DNA of 64,000 bases. It comes from Phallus indusiatus (taxonomy: Eukaryota > Basidiomycota > Agaricomycetes > Phallales > Phallaceae). Position numbers and translations under genes: made by a program. The notes below the pieces were generated by a model. It had not been told where the DNA came from. It worked only from the letters and a program-made list of their open reading frames with translations, and did not search any database. Below, piece by piece: positions 19,966 to 32,895 of this stretch (positions within the stretch are counted from its first letter, which is position 1; each line of letters opens with the position of its first letter). The stretch spans positions 2,294,001 to 2,358,000 of the forward strand of contig JAQFWX010000003.1 of assembly GCA_027605045.1 (NCBI GenBank), in the 5' to 3' direction.

Positions 19966-21337
19966 ATGAAGCTCTCTGTGCCCTTTTTTGCTCTTCTCGC
20001 TTCAATATCATCGGCCAAAGCCGGAACGATATTGTGGAGCGGCTTTTTTAACTCATCCGCCACCGTCGCAGATTTTGATGATTGTAGGACTTGCTGTACC
20101 ATTATAAGATTCGTTGATACGTATCTCTCATAGGGTCATGGTCGAATGAAATTGGCGACTGGCAGTGGTACATTCATGGCTCGGAGCCAACAGCAGATTA
20201 CCTTGCGTTGTCTCCAAGCTACAAAAACCCCACCGACACCACCGACGCCCAAGGTATAGAACTTCATTCTGGAATGATCAAACAATGGAATGTACTGAAA
20301 TTATCCCACAAACATCCAACAACTTGGGTCAAGGTCACTTGTACTATCACTTCTCGCTCATGACAAGTACCACGAATGCCCAATTCGGGATTTGAACATC
20401 AGATCGCTTTGTACGGGATTACATTCTTTTTATATATAAAACATCCTCTGACGTTTCTGTAGCTTTGAATCACATTTCACCGGGATCAAGTTCGGTTTGA
20501 TTGACGGCGAAGCTGGCACAACTGACACTAACCTCCGATGGGACATCAACAGTCAGTGTCAATGGGCAACGACTCTAGAGGCAGGAAACTGGTACAATTT
20601 GTGAGTCCGGACGCATTTTGCTCTTATGCTTTTCGAACGTCGGTGGTAACTAATGCTTTTTGGCGTAGCGCCTACGATATTGATTTCAGCGGCGGCACCT
20701 GCGGTTTTTGGGTCTCAAACGGATCGAGTCCTCTTACTCAGATAATGGAGTCTATCTCTTGCAGCCCCATCGACTAAATCTGAAGATTGGTATGCGTCGA
20801 ATTGTTATGCATAAATTTTGTTTCGTTGATCTTTGTATTGTGTTGTATCTTAAAGGCACATCGGTGTTCTTCGTCTTCCCAACGGCGGAACAGACGCTGC
20901 CCCAGAAGATTAGTACTGGTCAGGTATTTTCATCGAAGAGGCACCAATCACAACATCTATCGCTGGTCCTAACCCGGGATCTGGTGGAACTGCTCCATCA
21001 TCCTCCGCTCCCTCTTCCGCGCCAGCATCACAGTCTTCATCTCCCACTTCAGCACCCTCGTCCAAAGCACCCGTTAGTACAGCTCCAACAACGACTGCGC
21101 CTGCTGCTCCAGCTCAATCTCAATGGGGACAATGTGGTGGAACTGGATGGACGTAAGTAAACTCCCATTTTTCCCAAAAATAAGGCTAACGATTATTGGA
21201 TGGTAGCGGCCCAACTACTTGCGCAAGTCCTTTTAATTGTGTTGCTGTTTCACCCCCGTATTATTACCAGGTACGGTCTGAACTGTCTCGACATTGGTAA
21301 CTCTAACCTTGTATTTTTTTCTCCGCAGTGCCAATAA
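19966..21337 (+). pseudogene. GH131 glucanase with CBM1 cellulose-binding module, decayed
   Basis: The gene model starts with a signal peptide (MKLSVPFFALLASISSAKAG). Catalytic-domain motifs follow: TILWSGFF, WYIHGSEPTADYLALSPSYK, LYYHFSLMTSTTNA, AYDIDFSGGTCGFWVS and HIGVLRLPNGG. A Ser/Pro/Ala linker leads to a CBM1 (WGQCGGTGWTGPTTC ... YYQCQ). Six introns keep GT-AG ends (20084-20133, 20411-20462, 20601-20668, about 20790-20857, 21153-21206, 21271-21328). Frameshifts near 20265, 20391 and 20750, plus a TAG at 20911 replacing a conserved Trp, make it a pseudogene. The family is a secreted beta-1,3/1,4-glucanase of lignocellulose decay. Confidence 0.85.
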
Positions 21338-21527
21338 ACACCGTTTGACGCTATAGAACGCAAAGATGGATAATCAAATTTTTGTTTAAATTCCAGTTTT
21401 AAGGAATTTAAGGAGATAATTTGGTCATATTTTCTTAATGTCAAAGTTTCTCAGGCTATTGAAAATGATATACTAGCGCGATCAGACTGTTGACTGATAT
21501 CTTCTTGTGCTAATACGTCGAGTCCCC

Positions 21528-21684
21528 ATGCCCTTGAAAGAGCTTGAACGAAACAACCATTCCGACGGGAAACGATTATTCAAGAGTAATGTCTGAAGAT
21601 TGTATTGACATAATTCGAGAGTCTGAGCGTACTCAAATTTGTTCCTGGAAAAGGCGAGTTAAGGCTCGGAGTTCACACAGCGGG
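21528..21684 (+). repeat. Dispersed repeat, copy 1
   Basis: About 157 bp starting ATGCCCTTGAAAGAGCTTGA, matching 38535-38699 with scattered differences. It has no obvious coding potential or terminal repeats. Confidence 0.7.
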
Positions 21685-21741
21685 TTTGAAGAATTGGAGA
21701 TATATTGGAGTTTTGGGGTCGGACTATAATCTGTCTAGACA

Positions 21742-23190
21742 TCATACATAATAGACTTCGGGCGCTTGGAATACACCATACATGTCTCCGTATCCTTCGT
21801 CGTCGAAACCTCTGTTGCGCGCATCGGTGTTTGCATTGTTGTTCGATGGATTAAAATTGTTGTTTTGTCCGCCAACTTCAGAATTGTTTCCTCTACCAGC
21901 CCGTCCGTCCTCTGAATGGAGAGATTTGAGATTCTTGGCATCCTCAGCCAGTGAGAGCAGCGTTCTTTCAAGTTCGTCCTCTATTCTGAAATTCTCGGAC
22001 ATGCGAACAGCCTTGTCTCTAATGTTGAGCATTTCTAGAAAAAACCGATTCGCTTCGTCGTTGTTCTTCAAATTAAAAGTCTTCAAGACAATGTGGACCT
22101 ATGAAGAAACAAGGTGTTGGGTATTCATAACTACACGTTAAATTGATTGCCTCCTTACCTTTGGATCTAATCCACCTTCGGAAACCAGAATATATCCGTG
22201 TGCCTTAAGTTCTGCAGTGAGGTAAATCGCGACCATGAAAAACCACTTCTGGAACTCGACCTCTGGATCGGTGAAATGTTGCCCGATACGAACAGCCGCG
22301 ATAGCTTGCATGAGCATACGTTGCTTATCCTCTTCATTTTTCTGTGAAACAACCTCCGAAATAACAAGCGGACATAGAAGTCTCTTATCCATCACAGACC
22401 AGTCGCTTTTCGGTGTATACTTGACGGTAATATCGTCCTCCACGATTTTCAAGAAAATAGGAAATTTCCACGATTGATCCCTGAGAGACGTTCAAATAAT
22501 TGACAAATGATAACAGAATTAATGAAACATACTGTTTATAATTCAAGCGAGGATTCCGGATATAAAGAAAAGGTGTGTGTACAAGGAAATGGCAAAAAAT
22601 AGCAGCTTTGAAATTGGAAGCATTTTGATCTGCCGAAATGGAATCTGTGAGAAAAGTGCGATTGAGGACAAAAAAAGATAAGTATTCTCGTTGGTCATGT
22701 TCGACCTGATCTGATGTGTAGACGAATACGCTGTCAAATTGACCTTGATAACGAGCCCTGGCTAATTGCAATTCCTCAATTATGTCGCGATTCTGTTTGA
22801 AAAAACAATGAATAAATGATTTGAGGGGGAAAAGCATGGACGTGAACAATTACAGAATATGGTCGACGGATAGATAGATCATTCCGAAACTGGCGTAAGG
22901 CCGCTAGAGCGGGTATCCTTAAATTTGCGATGTCATTTTCGCGAGAATACATGATACAGTTGTTGAGTTGGATGTCATTTGCTTTCCATTGATTCAAGGC
23001 CGACACTTTGAGAAGAAGCAGAGAATAGATTGGATTGTGACGAGATTCGAGTGTTGCCAATGCTAGTGTGTGGGCGTCAATCTTCTGCAACACCGCTGAG
23101 GACTTTACTTAGTAGATGTTGTTATGATTCGGGCTACGAAATATATACCGTTGTCAAAGTTGCGATTTTGCCAGTCTGTATATAACACAT
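21742..23190 (-). CDS. Uncharacterised five-exon protein
   Basis: Exons 23190..23149, 23084..22854, 22792..22533, 22480..22159 and 22098..21742 join in frame to 403 aa; all four introns are 52-64 bp with GT-AG ends. The protein is mostly helical, with few Gly/Pro, and has no signal peptide or membrane segment that I can see. The C-terminus is Asn/Gly-rich and acidic (GGQNNNFNPSNNN ... DDEGYGDMYG). I recognise no family or motif. The exact phase fit across four introns argues for a real gene; the short first exon is the weakest part. Confidence 0.65.
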
Positions 23191-24880
23191 TGTGAATATC
23201 CCAGGATATTGCGTTATCAACCCCTCTCGCCATGGTTGCACAACTCTTCGACAAGGAGACGACATGCCGATGGAACGCGGTTATGAGATCGATCCTATAA
23301 GTCCACCTTTAGGGGTAGCTGAGGCGGTTGCAACGCATCCGTTTCGCCATTCTGTTGTCCTGATATCGAAACGCAAGAAGACGCAACTTTTATCTGTCTC
23401 ACTAGAGGTCTTTTCTAAGTGCTGAGAGCTGCCACAATTTAAATTCCATCCATCTGGAACTGTAAAGAAATCGTCGTCCCAGCCTTCGCCATCGCTCGTG
23501 CTGCTTCTGCTTTGCCCGCTGCCATTCTTCTGATTTTTATCCCCGTGTATCTTTTCTCAATCTCGTTCGTAGAAACGCAACGCCCGTTGTTTTGAACGTT
23601 CAATTCGCTTCATGACGCACTGCCCATCGCATCATAGATGAATGTCAAGTAGGGCGAAACAAAACAGGTCGTGCTTCTAGACTCGTTCGCGACGAGGATG
23701 CGACAAGAAACCTCATGCCATCAAGAGTGTTGGAAACCGTCGTCTCGTCCGGTTCCAATAGAGCCGAAAAATTGAGTACAGGAGAACAAATCCACGAGGT
23801 CGATCGTTTGAGATAGCTTGTTTGTTAGCGGTAGAGACGATCCACCAGGTATTACTTGATTTATCATCATCTAGAAATCCAAAACGTCCTTGCCTCTACA
23901 TAACGCTGCCGTTCATTATTTGAGGATCCTGGCAGAACGTATATTACCACCTGCAGCCTTGCAGGAACATATTTATCGTGTTACTTACGAATGAGGGCCC
24001 AAAAATGCCAAGGAAGAACGGAAGGATATGAAGTGGGTGATACGCCTGGAAGAATAGGTTGAGATGATATGTTTGAATTGACGGGAAGGGCCCTTAAAAA
24101 TGAACGGTAAAATACGCACACAATCAGCCAGCTGTTCTTCCCATATCACCGTCTGGGGATCCAATAGTCTGACAGAGCGACCTCTTTTAACGACTTTGTA
24201 AGATACCATTTTCTCGCAGTTTGTCGCGTTAACGCACGCTCCCAAAATGTTCTTCAAACCAGAGGTATAGTGCTAAAGCGTTAAACCCTCGGCTAGGATG
24301 AAACTGGAGAAAGAACAGCAATGGATTCGATTATGAACGTCCTATGTAAGTCAATCAGGATATCTATATCAGCTGACTTTATAATCGAAATTGAAGGAAA
24401 GTACGCACGTCAAACGATATTCAGCGGTCAATACGAGACCAGCTTTCCTCAGCAGCAGACTACGTTAACCCTTTTGACATCGCAACCTTGATGGAAATGG
24501 ACCAGTAAATTCGCACCTGTTTTCAATTCTCCAGTCGTACAATCATTCAATGTCCCAAGTACAGCTGAGGCATTGCGTGAAATGACACAAATGAAACAAG
24601 AGTTGCGGGCGAAAAAATGTACCATACCTGTGGGATTACAAGGACGGCAGAGTTGACAGACTGGACTACTTGGTGTGACTCGGGTGACTCGGGCGACATC
24701 CGTCCAATGGCTGATTTCCAAATAGACGCTCACCGTGCTGACTGTAGATGATGCTCGACGCACTGTACTTGATGACGATGTCCGCCATTGTTTATGAATT
24801 CGAGCACTGAGCCAAGAACGGCCGTACTTCTCACCGTTACAGACTGTCTCCTAAAAAATGGTTTTTTCCTGCCAACTTGC
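23191..24880. other. Stretch without a supported gene
   Basis: Several minus-strand ORFs of about 90-105 codons (for example 24257-23985 and 24763-24449) could be exons, but they have no recognisable homology and I could not link them in phase. The start probably includes the promoter of the neighbouring minus-strand gene. Confidence 0.4.
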
Positions 24881-25870
24881 TAGACAGACCAAGGCTCAAA
24901 AACATTCCAAATTTAGGTCGACAGGATCTCCTGCTCCCGCGTCTCCGGCACCCGTAACATGCAAACTGCGCTCTAAATCACACATTCCTCTTCCAACATA
25001 ATCTACTCCATCCCATGTCTTGCTCGTTCAAAAACATGCCAAGAAAGCGAAGTCGCAGAGGCGCACGACTTTGGGACGATATACGTGGACATGACGGACT
25101 GTTCCCCTCCAATCGTAGTCGCCGACTCTTCTCCATCTAAACAGGAGTTGCAAAATGTTCCTATACCTCGTCGACAAACTCAGAACGACGGGTAAAGGGT
25201 ACGTCCAACCTCTTTGTATCCCAGCATCTGCGATCCTAATTCCCGTTTGTAGAATGCCTCAAGCGGCATGCTCATCCGCAACCCAGCCACCTACAAACTG
25301 CTACCCTCGCGAACTTGAGCTCTTTATTCGTTCCTCTGCATTCACACTGCTATCTCACATCTCCGCTGTCTACTCTCGCACACCCAATGATCAAGACACT
25401 ACATTTAAAAAACCCAAGAACATGGCGCTTCATCCAGCACATGGCATAGTCCTCGCAGCGCATTGCGCTAACCTTCCTCTTTCACCAACACCAGAACGTT
25501 CATCCGAGCCTTCGTCGTCACCACGGAAGCTCCCAATTGCACCTTCCCATCACCTAATAATACATCCCCGCTTCTTCTCACCTGCCTTTACACCAAGCAA
25601 CCCAACGCCTCTTCGTAGCCCTGCTCCCATCGACACAACCCTCTCAAAACCAACACCCACTACCTCGTAATCGCAACCTCCAGCCCTCCAATTACTCACA
25701 CAACTGATCAAGCACTAGCACAAACCTACATAACAGAGGCTCTCTTAGCACACATAGCACGCGTACATGGTTTGTAGGCTAACACGATTGCTTCCGGTGT
25801 GTCGGATGAGGATTTGTGGAGGGTTGTTCAGTCCTGTGTGCTGTTTTGATTTCCGGCCCAGAAGTTGGCA
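24880..25870 (+). pseudogene. Clp1-like relic, copy 3
   Basis: It aligns with 18990-19575 (both start ACCAAGGCTCAAA) and contains MALHPAHGIVLAAHCANLP. Further on it reads LLTCLYTKQPN and ALAQTYITEALLAHIARVHGL, then a stop, then SDEDLWRVVQ. Together these outline the C-terminal half of a Clp1-like protein, broken by frameshifts and an in-frame TAG. It is the most complete of the three relics. Confidence 0.45.
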
Positions 25871-27011
25871 TGTCAGCGCAGTAAGTAGTACTACTCGTAT
25901 GGTTACTTTATTATTTGTTAATTTGTGATGTATAGATTAGAAAGAAAGACATTGTTACCTGTAGTACTATTTTAATCATCAAAGGTCTTTGTACTCGTGC
26001 GACAAATCAATCCGTAAAAAGAAAATTCGTGCCAGCCATTCACACAAACTGTCAACGCTTCGCTAGCTGGCGTAGTGGTATGTAGGACAACGAGCGGATA
26101 CACTTTGATTGTGAGTGATAGACGCCCTTCTCAGCCCAGTCTGCACTAAAGGTGGCAAGGTAAGGCTGAAAATCTTGGGAGCGAACGAACGCGCAATTCA
26201 TATACAAGATATGAATTCCATATTGGTCATTCATATGGATATTAACGTGTAACTTGAAGGCAATGCATTTTGCCATGATATTGTTGCAGAGCCACAAGCA
26301 TTTGGACTATTGACAGCACCTCAATACAACATCGACGTTCAACGTTCAATAACCAAAGGGATGCGAGATGTACCATGCTGCAATAGAAATGTCTGTGGTG
26401 TTTTTTTTTATCCTGAGCTGAATTTAGTGGGAGGCGCACCGAAAGAAACAACCACCTGCACAAACCGATATATCTACATTTCGATGCGATTTATCAGTGG
26501 ATGCTGACGCCACTGACGTCGAAACGAATTCAACTGTCCACCGAGCCTTCCGAAGGTCAAGGCAAATATGTATTGATCTGACAGAACGTATTGGGTCTTC
26601 CTGCAGCAACCCGCGCCAAAATCCAAAATCTTTTCTTCGTGGTAAAATAACTGAACGTGCACAGCAAGTCTATTCCCCTTCCGAATGGCACTTCACAATG
26701 ATTCCTTCCACAATTTATCGGAGTTTTATCTAACTGAATCTTTCGAAGCAGATTTCTATACAGGTTCTTTTGTTCTCCCAGAATTGTCACCTACCCTCGA
26801 ATTACCGGAATATAAACGTCTTTCATCCGATAGAATTGGTTGTTGGGAGATCACACGAAGTTGTGATCTACTTTTGAATTGCCATATACACATGTTGATA
26901 ACACGAGGTAATTGTGACATTCAACATTTTCATAATTCTCTGTAGCAACGTTAACAGCACCCCCATCCTCTCAACCTAAAACCACGCATCGCAAGTGACG
27001 GTCTCCCTTAC
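25871..27011. other. Intergenic region
   Basis: Only short, unrelated ORFs in all frames. The 3' end should hold the promoter of the DUF6535 gene. No repeat or RNA gene recognised. Confidence 0.4.
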
Positions 27012-30000
27012 ATGTCCGACGAAACGGCGAGCTTGAACAGAATAGAAATGCATGCCATTAGTAGTGGCGACCTTCCATGCGTCAAGGCTCAAAACAACCT
27101 GGAATCTGAGGCTAGAGGCGGCGAAATCTCTGGGAGTGTCAAATCGGATAAGCTCTCACAGCACAACCCGGATGCACATCATGATGATGGTAATTTGGGC
27201 GACCACGAGGGCCAACATGGAGGGACCAATACGCCCATTCAAGCCGACAGTATCAAGCCACCACACTGGCAGACAAACGATGAACCGGCTTCCTTGAACG
27301 AGGAGAAAAACGAACATTCTCAGGCTCAGGCTGCCGGTGCTGTACCAATGAATGGCGGAGGGACGGATGAGAATATGGAAAGATTGGTGGGCCTCTTCCG
27401 CGAGTTTCTAGGTCAGTTTTTCGTTTTGAGGTTCAAATGAAAATATCTCTGGCGCTGACGCTGACGCTGCATTTAACTTGTAGAGGCTGCATCCAATCCG
27501 AATCCGGAAACGTCCAATAACAATTCTAATCCTCCGCACACTCAACGAAACGCGCCAGCACGCAAGAGGCTTTTCGGGTTGAAAAAGGGATTATCGCCAG
27601 ATGTTGGTTGTGAGTGTTTCTTAAGTAACTCGTTGTCATCTGTGCACTTTTAATATCTCGCCACATAAGTAAATAATCGATATGATTATGAGCAAAAATA
27701 TCCACGAGATGAATTCGGGAAAGAGACAGCGGCTAACGCTCGGATTTGGTTGACTTACCTTGACGAAGCCGAGGCATTTGATCGCGAGAGAGTAGAAGGA
27801 TGGAAAGAGACGGTTGATGTTCTCCTAGTTTTTGTAGGCAGAAGTTTGTTTGTTATTATGCCTTTCAAGACTTATCTCTCATGTCAGGCTGGTCTCTTTT
27901 CTGGCGTTATAACGACTTTCATTTCACAGGCTTCCACAAGCCTTCAGCAAGATAACACACAGGTTACCGCGTCATTACAATTCGAAACGGTCCAAATACT
28001 CAGGGCACAGTTCAGTGGGCTACCCATAAGCAATGTACCCTCCTCAACGATAACCCCTAGTTCACCATTCGCACCGTCAACAAATGCATCTTTGGTGAAC
28101 GGTCTATGGTTCACCAGTCTGGCGATTACGCTATCTACAGCACTGTTTGCTGTTCTGGCTAAACAATGGTTGTATTATTACGTGGCTTCGTTTTCCGGAA
28201 CACCAAATGAAAAAGTGAGAGCGAGGCAATTACGGTTCAACGGTTTCGAACAGTGGAAGGTCGCAGCGATTGTCGACCTCCTCCCTATCCTCCTTCATCT
28301 CGCTGTCGGTCTGTTCCTCACGGGTATTATGATACTACTGTTTCCACTGGATGCTCATATCGCCTGGACGGTTGTCGCGATTACGGGAGTCACTTTTACT
28401 CTATATTTTATCTCGGTGATATTACCCATTTGGTATCCAGAATGCCCGTACACAACCTCGTTGACGATTTATGCTGGAATCCTTTTTTTCTTTTTGCAAG
28501 AAATCCCTCGTTGGGTTAGCATGATCTTGCGGATTATTTGGGGAAAAGGGAAACTCAAAGCTCGGCGTACAATTCAGCGTCTCGTTGACTATACCTTGGG
28601 CCTCTTCTGGTGTCGTTTCATGTTAATCTCGGACTCCGAGTCGGAGCTGAGTGGTAACGGTATTGAAGAACATCAAGTTGAAATAATTTCTGCCGATTTC
28701 CCTAAATTCACGAAGTGGAGAGAAGAGAATATAAAACGAGCTGTCTCAAACGCGACTTTTCTCGATTTCCAGGCGGTCAAATGGCTTTACACGGCTTCGG
28801 CTGATAGGAGCGTCCATCGGATTATTGCTCGATCTGTAGCTGTCCACCCAACTCTCGCTGAACACTTCAAAGAGGCTATCGACGCACTCTCCCGTACTCT
28901 TGAGGTCAGCGGGACAAATGTCCAGGATTTGCGTTATGGACTTTGTCTGGATCTCTTGGGTGATGGAATTCATCACTGGCGTCTACTCCATGATCATGTG
29001 GCCGAAAGTGAGCTGGAGGAAAGAGAGTGTAAAACCTATCTTCGCCTTCTGACGGAGCCTGAGAATTTAGTCACCGGCGGTGATTCTGTCAAGCTCCCGC
29101 TAGTCATGTGGTGTTGGCACCTAAAACAGATGTCATGGATTCAGGATGAGATAATGGCTGCGCATATACTCCAGTCTCAGGGGTCGGATTCGAATCTCTT
29201 CTGTTATAGATTTAATCCCACTCGTGAACTCGTAGATAGCGCAGGGTTAGTATCCTTGGGTAGTGACGAGTTGGGATGGTGGAAATTTGAATACCTCTTT
29301 GATTTCTTCAAACTTGGCAAACCTGACTTTTCCTCAGAAACCAAATCCTATGCAACACGCTATCGTCTCCTTATCACCGTCTACCGCCAACTTACCTCCG
29401 AAGAACCGTTAATTACCAACAAAGAAGAGAGACAGAAGTCATTGGAAAATCTGTTTGACAGCTTTGATGTGTACTGTGATGACTCCACTGTACCTAGGAC
29501 ACCCGAACACCGTTTCACTTTCTTCAAAGAGATTCTCTTTGTGGACTCATTCTGGTCTGAGTCTATGACGGATGATGCCAGATCTCAGGCAGTAGGGTGC
29601 CTGGACTGGATTAGCGCCAAAGAGGCTGCCTTATTTCCTTGTACAGATTATGAGGAGCTCTCTCTCATATATCAATGGTGTTCACGAGATCTCAACCCAC
29701 ACTTATCAATTCGTACATCTCCCATTTTTACAGTCTTGCTCCTGTCACAGAACCGCCACCATTTATCCACAATCATCTCGAATGACCCCGAAGCCGTGTC
29801 CAACTTATCAACCTGTCTTCGAAACTTGGGGAATCATTTGAATCCGAGCATACAGGGCAACGTCATATACCCACTCTTAATGGATCTCCTCAAGTCTGTG
29901 AAGATGCCTCTGTTCACTCATTTCTACAACTTGTCTGTGCTCTGCCGACTATGGGAACTGATTGTGAGGTTCGAACGGGATCCGAAACAATTTTTCCACC

Positions 30001-30623
30001 TTGTGAAATCGAAACTTGACAGAGAACAGTTGGATGGGCTGTTTACTGCCATGAAAGATCGAGAACGGCCCAACTCGACGGTCCCTTCCTTCTATTTCTA
30101 TGATGACGAAGAAAGGGAAGACTTTGATTGTCGGTTGCAGGCATCTTTATCCATGTTTGGACAAATCATAAGTCAGTCCGAGGAACCATCTCCGCCCTCA
30201 GGTGCAATGCTGGACAATGATCATGACAATGAAGAGCGTGCACAGGTGCCTGGTCTGAATCAGGTATTTCTTCCCAACAGTTTATTATCATCAGACTGCA
30301 CTGGCATGCTAAGAGATAATATGTACACAGCGCCCAGTCTTTCACTCCGTAGCCGATTGGACGAGAAAAGCGTTCGGATACGTGTGGTCAAAGCTACTCG
30401 CCAAATAATGAATACTATTCGTGAACTGGGGTGTGGGTGTGGGTATAGAGAGGTATTTATGGGGAAAGTCGCGTCAAGCGTACTGCGTAATATTTTTAGA
30501 GAAACTTTGGGCTATTCGTTGAGCATACAGTCGTACTACCTTGTGGCTCGGACCGCTGGGAATATATGTATATATATCTTCATAATGTTGACTTCCATCC
30601 ATACATTCAGAAACACGGGATAA
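27012..30623 (+). CDS. DUF6535-domain membrane protein
   Basis: Exons 27012..27411, 27484..27609, 27670..27833 and 27888..30623 join to 1141 aa. The third intron (54 bp) has no stop, so it could be misread as coding. The N-terminus (about 175 residues) is charged and disordered. The DUF6535 domain follows: NARIWLTYLDEAEAFD, DVLLVFAGLFSGVITTFISQ, ALFAVLAKQWL, and about four membrane segments to residue 370. The long C-terminal part is soluble and helical. This is a large expanded family in mushrooms with no known biochemical role. The last 70 or so codons and the 3' flank are duplicated at 17504-18270. Confidence 0.85.
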
Positions 30624-31129
30624 ACACAGCATAATTCGCGCGTTCGACAATGGCCGGGAGATCTGAAACTGTGCATTCTGCCAAGGATGCCTTGATCGTT
30701 TACTCCGATAGTGTAATTTCTTCGTTTTCAATGCTTTTGCAAGTATATTCTGGGAGATGCGAGTAAGAAATCCGTGGGGTTCGTAAGAGAAAATAATGCA
30801 ATGACGGCGGATAAATTGTTTGCATGCGGACATTCTTAAAAATATAATCTTCACCAAGAGCGTCGAAAGATCTGTCAAGACATAACAGGATTTCCCTAAC
30901 GGGTAGAACGATATCGATGTTTATTGGAGAGTGCGGGACTGGTCGTGAACGCTGAATCAATAAATGGCCGGTAACGGTGAAATAGGAACGTAAATACTGT
31001 CCATACTTAGAGACAGTGACTAAAAAGTACGCGCCGTGTTTTCCAATATTCCACCTGATGTTTGTTCGCCCGTGCCGAACCCGTCTCCAAAGATCGTGGT
31101 AAGTGACGTCGAGCAGGTTGACATTGTGC
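30624..31129 (-). pseudogene. Duplicated flank with relic minus-strand reading frame
   Basis: This is the counterpart of 17700-18270. The minus strand encodes SRPVPHSPINIDIVLPV and LDRSFDALGEDYIFKNVRM, nearly the same as the other copy, which hints at a former exon. It is joined at about 31115 to the tail of a SET pseudogene. No family is recognised. Confidence 0.4.
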
Positions 31130-32194
31130 CATACATATAAATGGAGAACAGTCCGATGACAAAATTGGTAGATATTTTCCGGGATTTCCATTTAGCCTCT
31201 TGACAACCCAACTGACGAGGTATTTTATTTCTGGGGCTGACGAGACGGTTATATATAACATCAACTAAGTCCGAGGATGTGATGTTTGGTATCAGCATTT
31301 GGCGGGTTTTATCGGAGGTCGCTGTTGATTCGACACAGTATGAACATTTACAGTTGAACTTGTAGGCATCCTTAAGGAAAGATCGGCGGTCGGCACAAGG
31401 TGAAAGTAGGTCTGCAATATGAGACGGTTAGTTCTTCGCCTGCGCGAATAGGGCGAACGGCTTGAGCCGACATGATGAAAAGGTGAGGATTCCAGAAAGT
31501 CCTGAGATTGGGCCCACAGCTGAGGAAAGATATGAATAGGTGAAACATGAGGGAAAAAATTGAGAACTCACCTGTGATTCAAACGCGAAAGCTCTATAAA
31601 AACACCACTATAGCCTTCTTTTCCTTCTTGTAAATCGATACCAAACGCGTTCGTGCTTTTGATACCATCAAAATTGGGAAAAATATCGCCTTTCACATTC
31701 GCAAGATCATTAAACTTGATCCTATCCTCCTGATTCATCGTGTGCTCTGCGTGTCTTTGAAAGTTAGAGAAGGTGTGCACGTCGATCATCAGACGAGGGT
31801 ATATCAGAATGGGCCGTTCAACTATGACGAGTTCTCCGGGGTAAATATCCCGGTTTGCGATCAAGCCTTTTCCCTTCCCTGGGACATCGCGCAGCTCATA
31901 TGCTGGACGTGGCAGAGGAGGTGGCAAGGCAGGAAGTGTTGTAGGGAGTGTGTCGTATATCACGTTATACACCGCGATGGCGATAGTTTTGCTATTGTCG
32001 TTGTGATCAACATAAGGAATTTTTGTATAAACGATATGCTGTGGATTGAGTCCGCCGTTGAGTATGATGTCAAAGTCCTTTTTGTGTTCGGATGGAAGGG
32101 AGTTTCTGAAAGAGATCAAGTTAGTGCTTGTTGCCCCACATCTTGAAAACCTGTTAATTGAAAATTCCCATAAATACAACCCCAATGTATACAA
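31130..32194 (-). pseudogene. SET-domain pseudogene, relative of the 54-64 kb array
   Basis: Exon 1 (to about 31573) matches the array genes closely: YELRDVPGKGKGLIANRDI, ERPILIYPR and ELSRLNHR. The shared intron (about 31518-31572) follows, then CGPNL and GEELTVSY. A frameshift near 31390 moves the cysteine region (YKFNCKCSYCVE) into another frame. Similarity ends at about 31130, where unrelated duplicated sequence starts. The open frame has no ATG at its start (a TTG opens it), and it nearly touches the BNA1 stop. Loss of start, frame and C-terminus make it non-functional. Confidence 0.8.
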
Positions 32195-32199
32195 CGTCG

Positions 32200-32895
32200 T
32201 TATTTCGGTTCAGCTACCGCGCCGCATGAACCACATTTCCTTAACTCGGCATTGTTAATCCAATTGTTGATAAGAGGCTTGAGTTGTGTACCAAGATCTT
32301 CGCAATGAAAAGCCTCTTCGCGGATGATAACGGGAGAATCATGGTTCCCAGAACGACAGTACCATCTTAGTCGATCTAATTAATGTTCGGACTAGTAATT
32401 AAGTTGAGTTTGACCAATCAAAGGAGACGAACCAATCGACGCAGCCGGACGTTTGCGTTCCATGACTAGTCCGATCGTATTGGCAAATCTGACAGGATTG
32501 TGTGGTGTATTTGCTGTCCGAGATTGCGTCATACCATCATCCGAAAACATAATTTAGGGAACGTACGAGGAAGTAAAAACATCTCCCCCTCGTCGATGTG
32601 AATGTCCTTAAACTCTTCGCCGTCGACCACACGTAGGAGCATCTTTCCTTGATGCTGATAAAACCATTCCTGTAAAAATGTGTAACTTGAGCCAATCACG
32701 AGCGTATAGCCAAGCGATAACGAGAATAACTTCGGTTTCATTAATATGATAATCATTCCGCTCATTTGGACCGCCGACGGCCATAACGATGAAATCATCC
32801 CCGGAGTAAAGACAATAGTTGTTTACTGGTGGCTTCAAAAGGTCTGAGTTCTCAGAAAGCCATTTACGAAAATTCAAAGGAGGTGAGAGAGGCAT
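32200..32895 (-). CDS. BNA1: 3-hydroxyanthranilate 3,4-dioxygenase
   Basis: Exons 32895..32731, 32669..32567, 32513..32433 and 32375..32200 give 174 aa, a normal length. The enzyme opens the ring of 3-hydroxyanthranilate in the kynurenine route to NAD. Family stretches include [48 protein letters not shown] and DRLRWYCR. The predicted Fe(II) ligands His50, Glu56 and His94 have the same spacing as the known enzymes (47, 53, 91). A C-terminal CGSC pair is present. It is cytosolic in other fungi. No frameshift or stop is seen. Confidence 0.93.

Noticed and set aside
24449..24763. Minus-strand ORFs at 23985-24257 and 24449-24763 as exons of one gene
   Set aside because: Open frames exist, but no start, phase-consistent introns or homology could be found.
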